From Tannerella sp. (lineage in GTDB: Bacteria > Bacteroidota > Bacteroidia > Bacteroidales > Tannerellaceae), in NCBI GenBank assembly GCA_031277335.1, contig JAITMM010000283.1, positions 1 through 38,511 on the forward strand: DNA of 38,511 nucleotides, written 5' to 3'. Below the pieces are notes generated by a model that saw only the letters and a program-made list of their open reading frames with translations, did not search any database and was not told the origin of the DNA. Positions 1 through 7,660 of this stretch are shown here, piece by piece; positions within the stretch are counted from its first letter, which is position 1; each line of letters begins with the position of its first letter. A program made the position numbers and the translations under genes.

Positions 1-149
1 ATTTCCGACAGCACTCCAATAGACAGGGAGCCGATATCGAACATAATAATATCATCCTGTGCATTAATATGTTGCACACTCAAAACCATCGTCAGGATCA
101 TACATCCCGCGATGTTTAAAAGGCTTAATTTCTGTAAATTAGTTTTCAT
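1..149 (-). CDS. N-terminal fragment of an exported protein (gene runs off window start)
   Basis: Reading the minus strand from the ATG at 147-149 gives 49 codons that stay open to the window edge. The first ~30 residues look like a signal peptide: a basic start (MKTNLQKL), a hydrophobic stretch, then a likely cleavage site after HINAQ. The mature part begins DDIIMFDIGSLSIGVLSE. It starts 42 nt after the coaE stop on the same strand, so it is probably the last gene of the yajC-ybbR-coaE transcription unit. The mature start faintly resembles exported metallo-beta-lactamase-fold hydrolases of Bacteroidales, but too little is visible to assign a family. Confidence 0.6.
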   Translation of the reverse strand, partial: MKTNLQKLSLLNIAGCMILTMVLSVQHINAQDDIIMFDIGSLSIGVLSE

Positions 150-164
150 ACAAAATTATTTTAT

Positions 165-200
165 AATTCAAAGATTCAAAAATTCAACAATTCAAAGATT
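165..200. repeat. Short direct repeats AATTCAAAGATT around the coaE stop
   Basis: The 12-mer AATTCAAAGATT occurs at 165-176 and again at 189-200, with further ATTCAA copies between. The second copy covers the coaE stop codon and last codons. Short A/T-rich tandem motifs of this kind also occur in other intergenic gaps of this window (near 19985, 22379 and 23225). Confidence 0.6.
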
Positions 201-782
201 TATAGTTCGTAAATCATTTGTTATCCATTTTTCGACTTGCGGAATCAACGGGTTAATATCATCATTGACAATCACATAATCGGCATATTTCATTTTTTCT
301 TCATCCGGCATCTGATGTTGGATGCGTTGTAAAACCTCCGCCTCCGTGATTCCATCGCGCGCCATCACGCGCCGGATACGTAAATCTTGCGGCGCATAAA
401 CCAGTAAACATATATTTACCAGGCGATTGAAATTCGATTCAAACAAAATAGCCGATTCCAATACGACAAATTCAGTAGTCCGGCTTTCCGCCCAAGAGCG
501 GAAATGCCGGTTCACTTGTGGGTGAATGATGGCATTGGCTTGCTCCAACAGCTTGGTATCGTTGAAGATAAGCGCAGCCATCTTTCGCCGGTTCACTCCT
601 GCGTCATCATAGACATCACGACCAAGTAATGCCATCAACTGTTCGCGTATCTGCGGCGATGAGTTGAGCAGGTGTTTGCTTTCATCGTCGGCCTTATACA
701 CCGGAATGCCGTATAATTCAAGCAATGAGGCTACTACCGACTTGCCGCTCCCTATTCCTCCCGTCAATCCGATCGTCGTCAT
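192..782 (-). CDS. coaE: Dephospho-CoA kinase
   Basis: CoaE catalyses the last step of coenzyme A synthesis, the ATP-dependent phosphorylation of the 3'-hydroxyl of dephospho-CoA in the cytoplasm. The 196-residue protein has the usual family length. It opens with MTTIGLTGGIGSGKS, whose P-loop (GGIGSGKS) lies at residues 8-15. Further family landmarks are a KADDESKHL segment after the P-loop, HPQVNRHF in the CoA-binding region, and VLESAILFES followed by the lid-like RIRRVMARDG. The start codon overlaps the stop of the upstream ybbR-like gene by 4 nt (ATGA), so the two are probably translationally coupled. The last codons run into a short A/T repeat, so the C-terminus may vary between strains. 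Confidence 0.95.
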   Translation of the reverse strand: MTTIGLTGGIGSGKSVVASLLELYGIPVYKADDESKHLLNSSPQIREQLMALLGRDVYDDAGVNRRKMAALIFNDTKLLEQANAIIHPQVNRHFRSWAESRTTEFVVLESAILFESNFNRLVNICLLVYAPQDLRIRRVMARDGITEAEVLQRIQHQMPDEEKMKYADYVIVNDDINPLIPQVEKWITNDLRTINL

Positions 783-1783
783 AAGCTATTCTGTTCGATG
801 ATAAATTCGATGACGTCAGGGATGATGACAGGTTGCGAAATCCACGGAGGCTGTTTCGTCATGTAAAGCGTAAATTTGCCGTTCGATTGCCTGTTTTCAA
901 ACTGCTGAAACGGGATATTGATTTCAAAATCAGAATCTTTAACTTCCCTGAATCGCGAAATGGGGACATTGCACACCAATTCGACCGAGGAGGGAAAAGT
1001 GCGCAGCGTGTATTTTGAAGGGACATCGGTGCAATGGACGTCCAGCCTGATTCTCTTTTCGGTAAACTGTTCTATCGGGACGGTGACGCTCACTTTGTCA
1101 GGCTCCATATATATCCCACTGATATCCTGCAACTTCAGTTGAACGGTTTGGGTCTGATTTACTTTTTTTATTTCGACTGCTTCCGTCGATATGTCCGTGA
1201 TTGAGTCGAGCTTGTCACTGTTGGCATAGACGCGTACTAAATTGGGGACAACTGTCATTGAATCAACAATTTGATAGCCCGGTTCCAGTCCCAGCGTCAG
1301 GTCAAGTTTTACGGGAACATCCTTATATTGAATCTTTTCGTATACGACGGTAAATTCTCGCGGGTCGATGCTGATCAGCGACGAAGAGGCCAACAATTGT
1401 CTCGAAACGCTTGATTCGACTGTCCGTCTGCTAACTTCCAATTCGCCTGTTGTCCGGATATCTTCCAGGTCGACTTCGAGCGGATTAAAAGAGCGAAACA
1501 GTGAGTATGTGACTAATACGGCACCTCTGTCTCTGACTTTGACCCTTAGTTCACGGGGATAATTATTTATCGAAACCATTTCCGTAGGCATGTTTTCATA
1601 CTTCACCGGAATAATAACCTCTATTTCATATTCGCGCTGCATGTTTTGCAATAGCCAAAAGCCAAAAGCAAGCAGCACGAATAACAGGAAGATAAATGTC
1701 TCTTTCCAGCGTATTTGCAGAAAAAAGGCTTTTACCTTATGTATAGACTTGAACCCGAGATATTTGTCAAGCCATGACTCCAT
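779..1783 (-). CDS. YbbR-like domain protein (membrane-anchored)
   Basis: The 334-residue protein has a short cytoplasmic N-terminus, one predicted transmembrane helix at about residues 28-46 (FIFLLFVLLAFGFWLL), and a long extracytoplasmic part made of YbbR-type beta modules (for example VPVKYENMP, VPVKLDLTLGLEPGYQI and VPIEQFTEKRIRLDV). In Firmicutes, YbbR/CdaR proteins partner the diadenylate cyclase. In Bacteroidota a YbbR-like gene commonly lies between yajC and coaE, as here, and its role is not settled. It starts 6 nt after the yajC stop and ends in a 4-nt overlap with coaE, which indicates a tight operon. No cyclase gene is visible in the window. Confidence 0.8.
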   Translation of the reverse strand: MESWLDKYLGFKSIHKVKAFFLQIRWKETFIFLLFVLLAFGFWLLQNMQREYEIEVIIPVKYENMPTEMVSINNYPRELRVKVRDRGAVLVTYSLFRSFNPLEVDLEDIRTTGELEVSRRTVESSVSRQLLASSSLISIDPREFTVVYEKIQYKDVPVKLDLTLGLEPGYQIVDSMTVVPNLVRVYANSDKLDSITDISTEAVEIKKVNQTQTVQLKLQDISGIYMEPDKVSVTVPIEQFTEKRIRLDVHCTDVPSKYTLRTFPSSVELVCNVPISRFREVKDSDFEINIPFQQFENRQSNGKFTLYMTKQPPWISQPVIIPDVIEFIIEQNSL

Positions 1784-1789
1784 ACGGGT

Positions 1790-2116
1790 TTATTTAGTTT
1801 GTTGTATGTCTTCGGGCGAAGCAAAAACAGACGATTTTTCGATGCGAATGCGTATTCCGTCAGCCACTTCGATCAGCATCGAAGTATCCTTGATGTCCTT
1901 GATAATGCCGTGAATACCACCTGCGGTAATCACTTTATCACCTGTTTTCATTGCGTTACGTGTCTGTTGAATCTCTTTTTGTTTTTTCTGTTGCGGTCTG
2001 ATCATCAGGAAGTAAAAAATAGCTATCATGGCCACAATCATGATGATACCCGAATACTGACCCAGGGGCGAAGATGAAGCCGGAGGCTGTTGAAGGAAAA
2101 ATGTCATTAAATCCAT
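1790..2116 (-). CDS. yajC: Preprotein translocase subunit YajC
   Basis: YajC is a small inner-membrane protein associated with the SecDF part of the Sec translocon. The 108-residue product has one hydrophobic helix (GIIMIVAMIAIFYFLMIRP) followed by the family hallmark RPQQKKQKE and the conserved basic/KOW-like part with TGDKVITAGGIHGII. I chose the ATG at 2114-2116 (MDLMTFFLQ). The open frame extends further upstream, but a promoter -7 element (CAAAGATA on the plus strand, 2157-2164) lies inside that extension, so a longer form is unlikely. ybbR follows 6 nt downstream. Confidence 0.9.
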   Translation of the reverse strand: MDLMTFFLQQPPASSSPLGQYSGIIMIVAMIAIFYFLMIRPQQKKQKEIQQTRNAMKTGDKVITAGGIHGIIKDIKDTSMLIEVADGIRIRIEKSSVFASPEDIQQTK

Positions 2117-2156
2117 AGCAATTATAATTATATGTTTCGTAATCGTTTTGCAGTGC

Positions 2157-2186
2157 CAAAGATACGACAAAAATTAATCTTTCAAA
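2157..2186 (-). promoter_or_regulatory. Candidate Bacteroidota promoter for yajC-ybbR-coaE
   Basis: On the minus strand TTTG (2183-2186) is followed after 18 nt by TATCTTTG (2157-2164), close to the Bacteroidota consensus. The -33 element lies in the last codons of nusB and the -7 element in the nusB-yajC gap. It would start transcription about 35-40 nt before the yajC ATG. Confidence 0.5.
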
Positions 2187-3100
2187 ATAAGTTTTTCATT
2201 TTTTAACTCTTTAACGATGGCATCGAGGACGCCATTGATAAAAAAACTGCTTTTGGGGGTGCTGTAATATTTGGCGGCGTCAATGTATTCGTTCATCGTC
2301 ACTTTAGTCGGTATCTTCGGGAAATTCAGGATTTCAGACAATGCTACCTGCATGATAACCATATCCATACCGGCGATGCGCTCCGTTTCCCAGTTCTTCG
2401 TATGCCGGTTGATCCGCTCGCGGTATTCGTCTTCATGCTGAATCGCGTTGCGGAAAAGACGCGTTACGAAATCGGCATCTTCGCTGTCTTTATACATGGG
2501 CATTAATTCCTGCCTGCTGCCGTTTTCAGGGTTGAAACGTTTGATGGTCTTCAGCACAAATGTCTCGATAATCTCTACATCATCATTCCAATAGATGCAG
2601 ATATCTTCGAGGGCGTCTTCTATTTCTTCGTTGCCGCAAATCAGATTGCGAAATACCAATCGCCAAAATTCCTGGTCGACGGCGTAAGAGTCTTTCGGAT
2701 TTTTCAGATAGTCCGTATATATGTCTGAATCCAATATCATATCCAGAATTTTGATAACAAATTCTTTTTGGTTCTTCCAGGAGATACTGTGTTGGCCGGC
2801 ATATCGGCGGAGCATTTCGTTTTTTTCCAGTTGTTGTGCAAACCTGTTCTCTACCAAACGCATGTTAGGGTTGAGGTCGGCGACCGAGGGGAGGTATTTA
2901 TGTTTGCGGGCATCGATTCTTTGTTCGTGCAGGAAAGTGAGTTCCACGATAAGCTGGAGCAAATAAAAATATAAATCGTAAGACTTCCGCAGGCTGAGAT
3001 GCAGTTCATTTTCTGCCATCTTCAAATCATTGTTCTCTTTCTGATAGTAAGCAAAGACCATCTGAAGAACCTTAATCCGGATCAAAACCCTGTTAATCAT
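2174..3100 (-). CDS. nusB: Transcription antitermination factor NusB, long Bacteroidota form
   Basis: NusB pairs with NusE (S10) on boxA RNA to support antitermination in rRNA operons. The 308-residue protein is about twice the length of E. coli NusB. The N-terminus MINRVLIRIKVLQMVFAYYQ fits the family's first helix, and the conserved C-terminal part is visible at about residues 225-300 (TKNWETERIAGMDMVIMQVAL, then FPKIPTKVTMNEYIDAAKYYSTPKSSFFINGVLDAI). The long middle insertion is normal for this phylum. It begins near a TACCTTTG -7 element (minus strand, 3136-3143). yajC follows downstream on the same strand and appears to have an additional promoter. Confidence 0.9.
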   Translation of the reverse strand: MINRVLIRIKVLQMVFAYYQKENNDLKMAENELHLSLRKSYDLYFYLLQLIVELTFLHEQRIDARKHKYLPSVADLNPNMRLVENRFAQQLEKNEMLRRYAGQHSISWKNQKEFVIKILDMILDSDIYTDYLKNPKDSYAVDQEFWRLVFRNLICGNEEIEDALEDICIYWNDDVEIIETFVLKTIKRFNPENGSRQELMPMYKDSEDADFVTRLFRNAIQHEDEYRERINRHTKNWETERIAGMDMVIMQVALSEILNFPKIPTKVTMNEYIDAAKYYSTPKSSFFINGVLDAIVKELKNEKLILKD

Positions 3101-3135
3101 CGTTTAAATGAGCTACTAAAATATAATTCAGGGTG

Positions 3136-3143
3136 CAAAGGTA
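3136..3143 (-). promoter_or_regulatory. Candidate -7 element (TACCTTTG) for nusB
   Basis: The plus strand reads CAAAGGTA, i.e. TACCTTTG on the minus strand, matching TAnnTTTG, about 36 nt before the nusB ATG. I see no convincing TTTG at the usual -33 distance. Confidence 0.4.
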
Positions 3144-3175
3144 CGACAAATTTTCGATTCTTTTCGCTATCAGCC

Positions 3176-3478
3176 TTATTTTATTATCAACGAACCGTGT
3201 ATAATTCGATGAACAATCACTTTGTTACCGTGAACGCTATAAATAATTGTAAATTTTTTATATCCTACAGTTCGTGCATTGCTTTCATAGCAAAGGACGT
3301 CTTGGAGTGTGGAAATTGCAAAAATTCCGGCATTCATTCTGAGTTTATCAATGGTGGCAAACAAGCCCTTCGCAAAACGTTCGGCTGCAAGCGGTGCAAA
3401 CAGTTCCTTTTCGATATAGTCAATCACCCCTTCAATATCATTTAACGCTTGAGGTTTGTATTGAATTGTATATGTCAT
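3176..3478 (-). CDS. RelE/ParE-family toxin-like protein
   Basis: The 100-residue protein has the typical RelE/ParE layout: an N-terminal strand and helix pair (YTIQYKPQALNDIEGVIDYI), a middle helix (AAERFAKGLFATIDKL), then the C-terminal strands with RTVGYKKFTIIYSVHGNKVIVHRIIHG. The RxxxYKKFxIIY...V.RIIHG pattern is characteristic of the superfamily. RelE members cleave mRNA on the ribosome and ParE members target gyrase; which applies here cannot be told from sequence. It overlaps the preceding small gene by 4 nt (ATGA), the usual antitoxin-toxin arrangement. Confidence 0.8.
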   Translation of the reverse strand: MTYTIQYKPQALNDIEGVIDYIEKELFAPLAAERFAKGLFATIDKLRMNAGIFAISTLQDVLCYESNARTVGYKKFTIIYSVHGNKVIVHRIIHGSLIIK

Positions 3479-3687
3479 AATTTGATATCCAATCCGAGAC
3501 GTTCGTATAAACGTCGTTCAAAATGCGTTTTAAATTCTTCGTGCGAAACCAATTTATCTTCAGAATCAGACAATAAGACATTGTCATTAACACTCTCAAC
3601 AATTTGCGCAAAATGTGGATTGAGTTGAATATATTTCAATAAACGGAAACCATCAGGTATCTGGTCGTTGATTATTACAGTTGTCAT
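3475..3687 (-). CDS. Putative antitoxin of the adjacent RelE/ParE toxin
   Basis: The 70-residue acidic/neutral protein (MTTVIINDQIPDGFRLLKYI...) lies directly upstream of the toxin with a 4-nt start/stop overlap. I do not recognise a defined antitoxin family such as RelB, PHD or HTH. The call rests on size, position and coupling. The C-terminal half (EEFKTHFERRLYERLGLDI) is predicted helical, as expected for a segment that wraps a RelE-type toxin. It starts 28 nt after the phosphoglucomutase stop and may be co-transcribed with it. Confidence 0.6.
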   Translation of the reverse strand: MTTVIINDQIPDGFRLLKYIQLNPHFAQIVESVNDNVLLSDSEDKLVSHEEFKTHFERRLYERLGLDIKL

Positions 3688-3715
3688 ATTTGTATAAGTT
3701 TAGTGTTTGGTATTC

Positions 3716-5464
3716 TTAAACCCCCAACGACTGTTTGATGGATTCGATTTTGGTCAGGGCTGCCTGTTCGGCTGACTTGATGTCGTCGGTCGATTTGATT
3801 TTTGTATGCACCTCGAAGTAGAATTTGATTTTCGGTTCGGTGCCGGAGGGGCGGATGGAGACTTTGGTGCCGTCTTCAGTAAAGTACTGTAACACATTGG
3901 ATGTAGTGGGCATATTGAGAGTCAATTCTTCACCGTCCACATAATCGTGTCCTTTCAGCGAAGCATAATCATATCGCAAGGCAACTTTTGAGCCTGCTAT
4001 CTCCGTCAATGGATTTTCGCGGTATTGCTTCATCATCTTTTCTATCTCTTCGGCTCCGCTTTTACCTTTCTTGACGACCGACAGATTAACTTCCTTGGAG
4101 TAACCGAACGTCACATAAATCTTCTGAAGCAGTTGATAGATAGACAATCCCTGCTCTCTGGCCCAAGCCGTCGCTTCGGCAAAGATGCAACATGCTGAAA
4201 CCGCATCTTTATCGCGCACAAAGTCCTGACAGAGAAAGCCGAAGCTCTCTTCACCACCGCCGATATACTTTTGTTTGTTTTCATTTTTACGGATGACGTC
4301 GGCAATCCACTTAAATCCTGTATACACATTAAACATGCGCACGCCATAACTTTTGGCGATGGTATGGATGGTTTCCGTCGTAACGATTGTTTTGACAATA
4401 TACTCATTTCCTGTCAGTTGATCCAGTTCTTTCCGTCGAGCAATCATATAGTATACAAAAAGCGTCGCGATCTGATGGCCGGTCAGCAACACCCATTCAC
4501 CGTGTTCATTTTTGACGGCAGCACCCACTCTGTCGGCATCCGGGTCCGAAGCCAGCACCAGTTCGGCATCGACTTCTTTTGCTTTATTGACCGCCATGGC
4601 CAGCGCCGCAGGTTCTTCCGGATTTGGCGACACAACAGTAGGAAAGTTACCGCTAACTTCATCCTGTTCAGGCACATGAACGATGCCGGTGAAACCAAAC
4701 GCACTGAGCGCTGCCGGTATCAGCCTTACGCCCGTGCCATGAATAGGTGTATACACAATTTTCATATCCTTATGACGCTCAATGATATTGGGAGATAATG
4801 AAATATTCTTTATATCTTTGATATATTCATCGTCTATTTCTTTTCCGATGATTTCTATAAGATGCTTGTTAGCCTTGAATTTAATATCATTGGCATTCTT
4901 GATTTTATTTACTTCTACAATCGTGTTTTTGTCATGCGGCGCAATCATTTGAGCACCGTCATCCCAATATGCCTTATACCCATTATATTCTTTAGGATTG
5001 TGCGATGCTGTTATGATTATTCCGCTTTGGCAACCAAGTTTGCGGATTGCATAAGATACTTCGGGTGTAGGACGAAGGTCATCGAAGATATACACTTTTA
5101 TGCCATTGGCAGAAAAAATGTCGGCAGAGATATTTGCAAACATCCTGCTGTTATTTCGGCAGTCAAAGCCAACTACAACTTTGATTTGCTGCAAGTTGGC
5201 AAATTCGTTTCGCAAGTAGTTAGATAATCCCTGTGTGGCGGCTCCTACGGTATAAATATTCATCCGGTTGGTGCCAACGCCCATGATACCACGTAATCCT
5301 CCCGTCCCAAACTCCAAATCCTTGTAGAAAGATTCGATGAGCTCGGTCGAATTTTCCGCGTCTAACAATTCTTTCACGCGAGCACGCGTATCTTCATCAT
5401 ACTCACACCCTAACCATACTTGAGCTTTTTGTCTTACAACTTTCAATAATTCATCGTCTTCCAT
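3716..5464 (-). CDS. Phosphoglucomutase/phosphomannomutase family protein
   Basis: An alpha-D-phosphohexomutase that interconverts hexose 1- and 6-phosphates (most likely glucose) in the cytoplasm. With the start at 5462-5464 (MEDDELLKVV) the product is 582 residues, typical of the long PgcA-like group. All four active-site motifs are present: phospho-serine loop TASHNP (152-157, Ser154), metal loop DPDADRVG (307-314), sugar-binding GGEESFG (403-409) and phosphate-binding RPSGTEPK (538-545). I preferred this ATG over one 51 nt upstream because it lies just 1 nt after the stop of the preceding gene, which favours coupled translation. The product could feed the nucleotide-sugar genes further along, but that is inference. 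Confidence 0.92.
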   Translation of the reverse strand: MEDDELLKVVRQKAQVWLGCEYDEDTRARVKELLDAENSTELIESFYKDLEFGTGGLRGIMGVGTNRMNIYTVGAATQGLSNYLRNEFANLQQIKVVVGFDCRNNSRMFANISADIFSANGIKVYIFDDLRPTPEVSYAIRKLGCQSGIIITASHNPKEYNGYKAYWDDGAQMIAPHDKNTIVEVNKIKNANDIKFKANKHLIEIIGKEIDDEYIKDIKNISLSPNIIERHKDMKIVYTPIHGTGVRLIPAALSAFGFTGIVHVPEQDEVSGNFPTVVSPNPEEPAALAMAVNKAKEVDAELVLASDPDADRVGAAVKNEHGEWVLLTGHQIATLFVYYMIARRKELDQLTGNEYIVKTIVTTETIHTIAKSYGVRMFNVYTGFKWIADVIRKNENKQKYIGGGEESFGFLCQDFVRDKDAVSACCIFAEATAWAREQGLSIYQLLQKIYVTFGYSKEVNLSVVKKGKSGAEEIEKMMKQYRENPLTEIAGSKVALRYDYASLKGHDYVDGEELTLNMPTTSNVLQYFTEDGTKVSIRPSGTEPKIKFYFEVHTKIKSTDDIKSAEQAALTKIESIKQSLGV

Positions 5465-5465
5465 A

Positions 5466-6446
5466 TTAACTAACTTTTTCTTTATACTGATTAAACTGAT
5501 ATTCAGAATCTTCAAGGTTTTTAAAATATGTTTCTATATGTCGTTTCTTTTTATCTTCCAATATCTCATCAATGGCGATTAGTATACCTGTCTCCTCGAC
5601 GTCTCCAAACATGCCGTTCAAGGCCGTCCCGAAAACACGCATCTTTGGAGACAGGTTCATGTAAGCATTAAACAAAGGCGGTACGTTAAATCCCAACTTG
5701 CGAACTTCCTGATTCAAAACCCTGTAATTGTCCTTGAAGTTGTCACAGCAAAACAATGCTTCCATTTTGTGGACGTCTATACTCGTTTTCAACGGGAGTT
5801 TAGGTATGACAAGTCCTTCAGTATCAGCAAAATGTTTGTTCAAGAAATACAAAATCATATTGCGCGCATCTACATTATATGTATTATACATGGTTACCTT
5901 GCCGTAGAAATACTTCAATGACGGATTTATCACGGTCAATGCTCCAAGTCCATCCCACAGGTTATCTAAAATGAAAATTCCTTGCGAACGGCCTAAAGTG
6001 GCCTGATAATCAAGCGAAACGAATGAACGTCCTAATTCAACCGTATAGGGTAAATAGTTTTTCAGAAAATTGTCGGCAAAGTCAAACAGTTGAGACGTTG
6101 CAAGTTGAGGCTTATTGCCCGCATCGTATCTGACATCTTCTCCGCAAAGGAACCTATATCCACCCAGAATTTGTTCGTCTTTAGGACTCCAGACGATCAA
6201 TTGTCTATAGGCATCAATCATCGTATCGTATTCATCTATGTCAGAGGACAATCCTGTTCCGCCACCATAGTAACGGAAAGCTATTTCACGAAGCCGCCCT
6301 ATTTCCTGCATCACAAGCGGCGAATTATGGGCGGTGATGATATAAATCTCATTATTAGATTTATTGGTGCGTCGGAGTTTTTTGTCCGCAGTCAATTCTT
6401 TTTTTAGTAAGTCTCTATCAATCGGTTGAATAACATCTTGCATCAT
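5466..6446 (-). CDS. GlsB-like N-acyltransferase (hemolysin-like GNAT, glycine lipid synthesis)
   Basis: The 326-residue protein belongs to the OlsB/hemolysin-like acyltransferase group: an N-terminal IYIITAHNSPLVMQEIGRLREIAFRYYGGG segment, then GLSSDIDEYD, ILGGYRFLCGED, and VELGRSFVSLDYQ, the usual landmarks. In Bacteroides thetaiotaomicron the paired genes glsB and glsA make glycine lipids (N-acylation of glycine, then O-acylation). Here the adjacent upstream gene is a PlsC-type acyltransferase, the same pairing. The start overlaps that gene's stop by 4 nt (ATGA). A second ATG directly follows the first, so the N-terminus may be one residue shorter. An ornithine-lipid role is possible but less likely in this phylum. 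Confidence 0.78.
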   Translation of the reverse strand: MMQDVIQPIDRDLLKKELTADKKLRRTNKSNNEIYIITAHNSPLVMQEIGRLREIAFRYYGGGTGLSSDIDEYDTMIDAYRQLIVWSPKDEQILGGYRFLCGEDVRYDAGNKPQLATSQLFDFADNFLKNYLPYTVELGRSFVSLDYQATLGRSQGIFILDNLWDGLGALTVINPSLKYFYGKVTMYNTYNVDARNMILYFLNKHFADTEGLVIPKLPLKTSIDVHKMEALFCCDNFKDNYRVLNQEVRKLGFNVPPLFNAYMNLSPKMRVFGTALNGMFGDVEETGILIAIDEILEDKKKRHIETYFKNLEDSEYQFNQYKEKVS

Positions 6447-7273
6447 ACAACATTATCTTTTAAAGCATACACTTGCTGTTTCATCCATTCAGCCCATTCA
6501 GCCGGTTTCCTGCTGTTATCAAACGTCTGCCACGAAACCGGAGGCCCAAAATAAACTCTAAACAAGCTATTTTTTTGTTTAAACATTTCAGCCGGCAAAT
6601 ATAGCATTTCAAAATTCATTTTTATACATAGACGCTTACGAAAATTAGCCAAACGATAAAAAAAATTTGAATTATGGGCTTCAAAATATACGGGGACAAC
6701 GTCTCGCTGATATTCTACTGCCTTTTGAATGAACGACTTTTTCCATTCAAGGTCACAAATCTTTCCATGTTGTTTTCGCGAACAAAGCCCGGCAGGAAAA
6801 GTGATGATTTGTTTGTCGGAACGAAAAGTCTCTTCTATTTTCAATGCAGCCTGCTTGCCTTGAACACCATGTTTGTTGACCGGAATGAAAACTGAACGAA
6901 GATTAGGAATAAACAACAATAAATCATTGACTAACAATGCTATTTGCGAATCATATTGAGCTCCTATCAATGCACCCAGACAAATGCCGTCAAGACCTCC
7001 GAGCGGATGATTTGAGGCAAAAATATATTTTCGACCGTCACGAGGAATATGTTGTGCACCTATTGTAGCTATTTTCAGCTTGAAATCCTCGACGACAGCC
7101 TGCATAAAAGACACACCGTCACAGTCATGAAAACGCTCCAAAATATCATTCAAATCATCCTGATGAATCGTTCTAATCAAATAATTTATCAGAAAACCGG
7201 GTATTTTCTTTGCTATCTTAGGAGCTTTTTGCTGAAGCACATTCTTAACATCTATCACTTTATCTTTTCCCAT
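6443..7273 (-). CDS. GlsA-like PlsC-family O-acyltransferase
   Basis: The 276-residue protein has a lysophospholipid acyltransferase core: FASNHPLGGLDG around residues 85-96, VFIPVNKHGVQGKQAAL around 128-144, and FPAGLCSRK at 159-167 in the position of the usual FPEGT block. The catalytic pair reads H89-x5-D95, one residue wider than the textbook H-x4-D, which I believe is typical of this subgroup. It is the first gene of a run with the GlsB-like protein and phosphoglucomutase. Acylation of the monoacyl glycine made by its partner is the expected reaction. A role in phosphatidic acid synthesis cannot be excluded. Confidence 0.75.
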   Translation of the reverse strand: MGKDKVIDVKNVLQQKAPKIAKKIPGFLINYLIRTIHQDDLNDILERFHDCDGVSFMQAVVEDFKLKIATIGAQHIPRDGRKYIFASNHPLGGLDGICLGALIGAQYDSQIALLVNDLLLFIPNLRSVFIPVNKHGVQGKQAALKIEETFRSDKQIITFPAGLCSRKQHGKICDLEWKKSFIQKAVEYQRDVVPVYFEAHNSNFFYRLANFRKRLCIKMNFEMLYLPAEMFKQKNSLFRVYFGPPVSWQTFDNSRKPAEWAEWMKQQVYALKDNVV

Positions 7274-7314
7274 CTTGCCTGTTTATTCAGTATCATAACA
7301 CTGTTTTCGACGTA

Positions 7315-7348
7315 CAAAGATAACGTTTATTTATCTGAATCACACAAA
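7315..7348 (-). promoter_or_regulatory. Candidate promoter for the glsA-glsB-pgm run
   Basis: On the minus strand TTTG (7345-7348) precedes TATCTTTG (7315-7322) with 22 nt between, slightly longer than the usual spacing. It lies about 42 nt before the glsA-like start. Confidence 0.45.
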
Positions 7349-7600
7349 TTCCTATCTGACAAAATCTTTTAAACGCACTTTTTATCAGTTTGACAATCAT
7401 TATGGGATAACAACTGCACAATCAATATTTTTATATGCGGAACAGATAGTATAATACGCCTTTTATTTACTTTTTAAGAAAAAATATAAAAATAAATAAG
7501 AAAAGTCGAATTATCTTTTAAAACACAAAAAAAAATATAAATATACTCCGAAAATGTGAAGAAATATATATAAACTATTTTATAAATAATTTTATTATAT

Positions 7601-7608
7601 TACCTTTG
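7601..7608 (+). promoter_or_regulatory. Candidate -7 element (TACCTTTG) for the fimbrillin-like gene
   Basis: TACCTTTG matches TAnnTTTG and lies 52 nt before the ATG. No clear TTTG is seen at -33. The leader carries GAGAGAGG about 10 nt before the start codon, a stronger than usual Shine-Dalgarno for this genome. Confidence 0.45.
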
Positions 7609-7660
7609 TACCCGAATTGATGTATAAAAGTTTATTAACTAAATGAGAGAGGTTTAAAAT

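Larger units (their letters stand above)
7274..7660. other. AT-rich divergent intergenic region with promoters on both sides
   Basis: About 390 bases separate the divergent glsA-like and fimbrillin-like genes. The stretch is very AT-rich, especially 7470-7600, with poly-A and TATA-like runs, and has no credible ORF, RNA gene or long inverted repeat. A minus-strand promoter near 7315-7348 and a plus-strand -7 element at 7601-7608 are the recognisable signals. The rest may be a regulatory or bendable region for the surface protein gene. Confidence 0.6.

Noticed and set aside
3176..3687. Mobile element around the toxin-antitoxin pair
   Set aside because: No inverted or direct repeats, integrase or transposase flank the pair.
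4271..4798. Plus-strand 175-codon open frame inside the phosphoglucomutase gene
   Set aside because: It is antisense to a gene with all catalytic motifs intact, and its product has no recognisable features.
7373..7600. Riboswitch or small RNA in the AT-rich intergenic stretch
   Set aside because: No stable GC-containing stems or known riboswitch core visible by eye; the sequence is mostly A/T runs.
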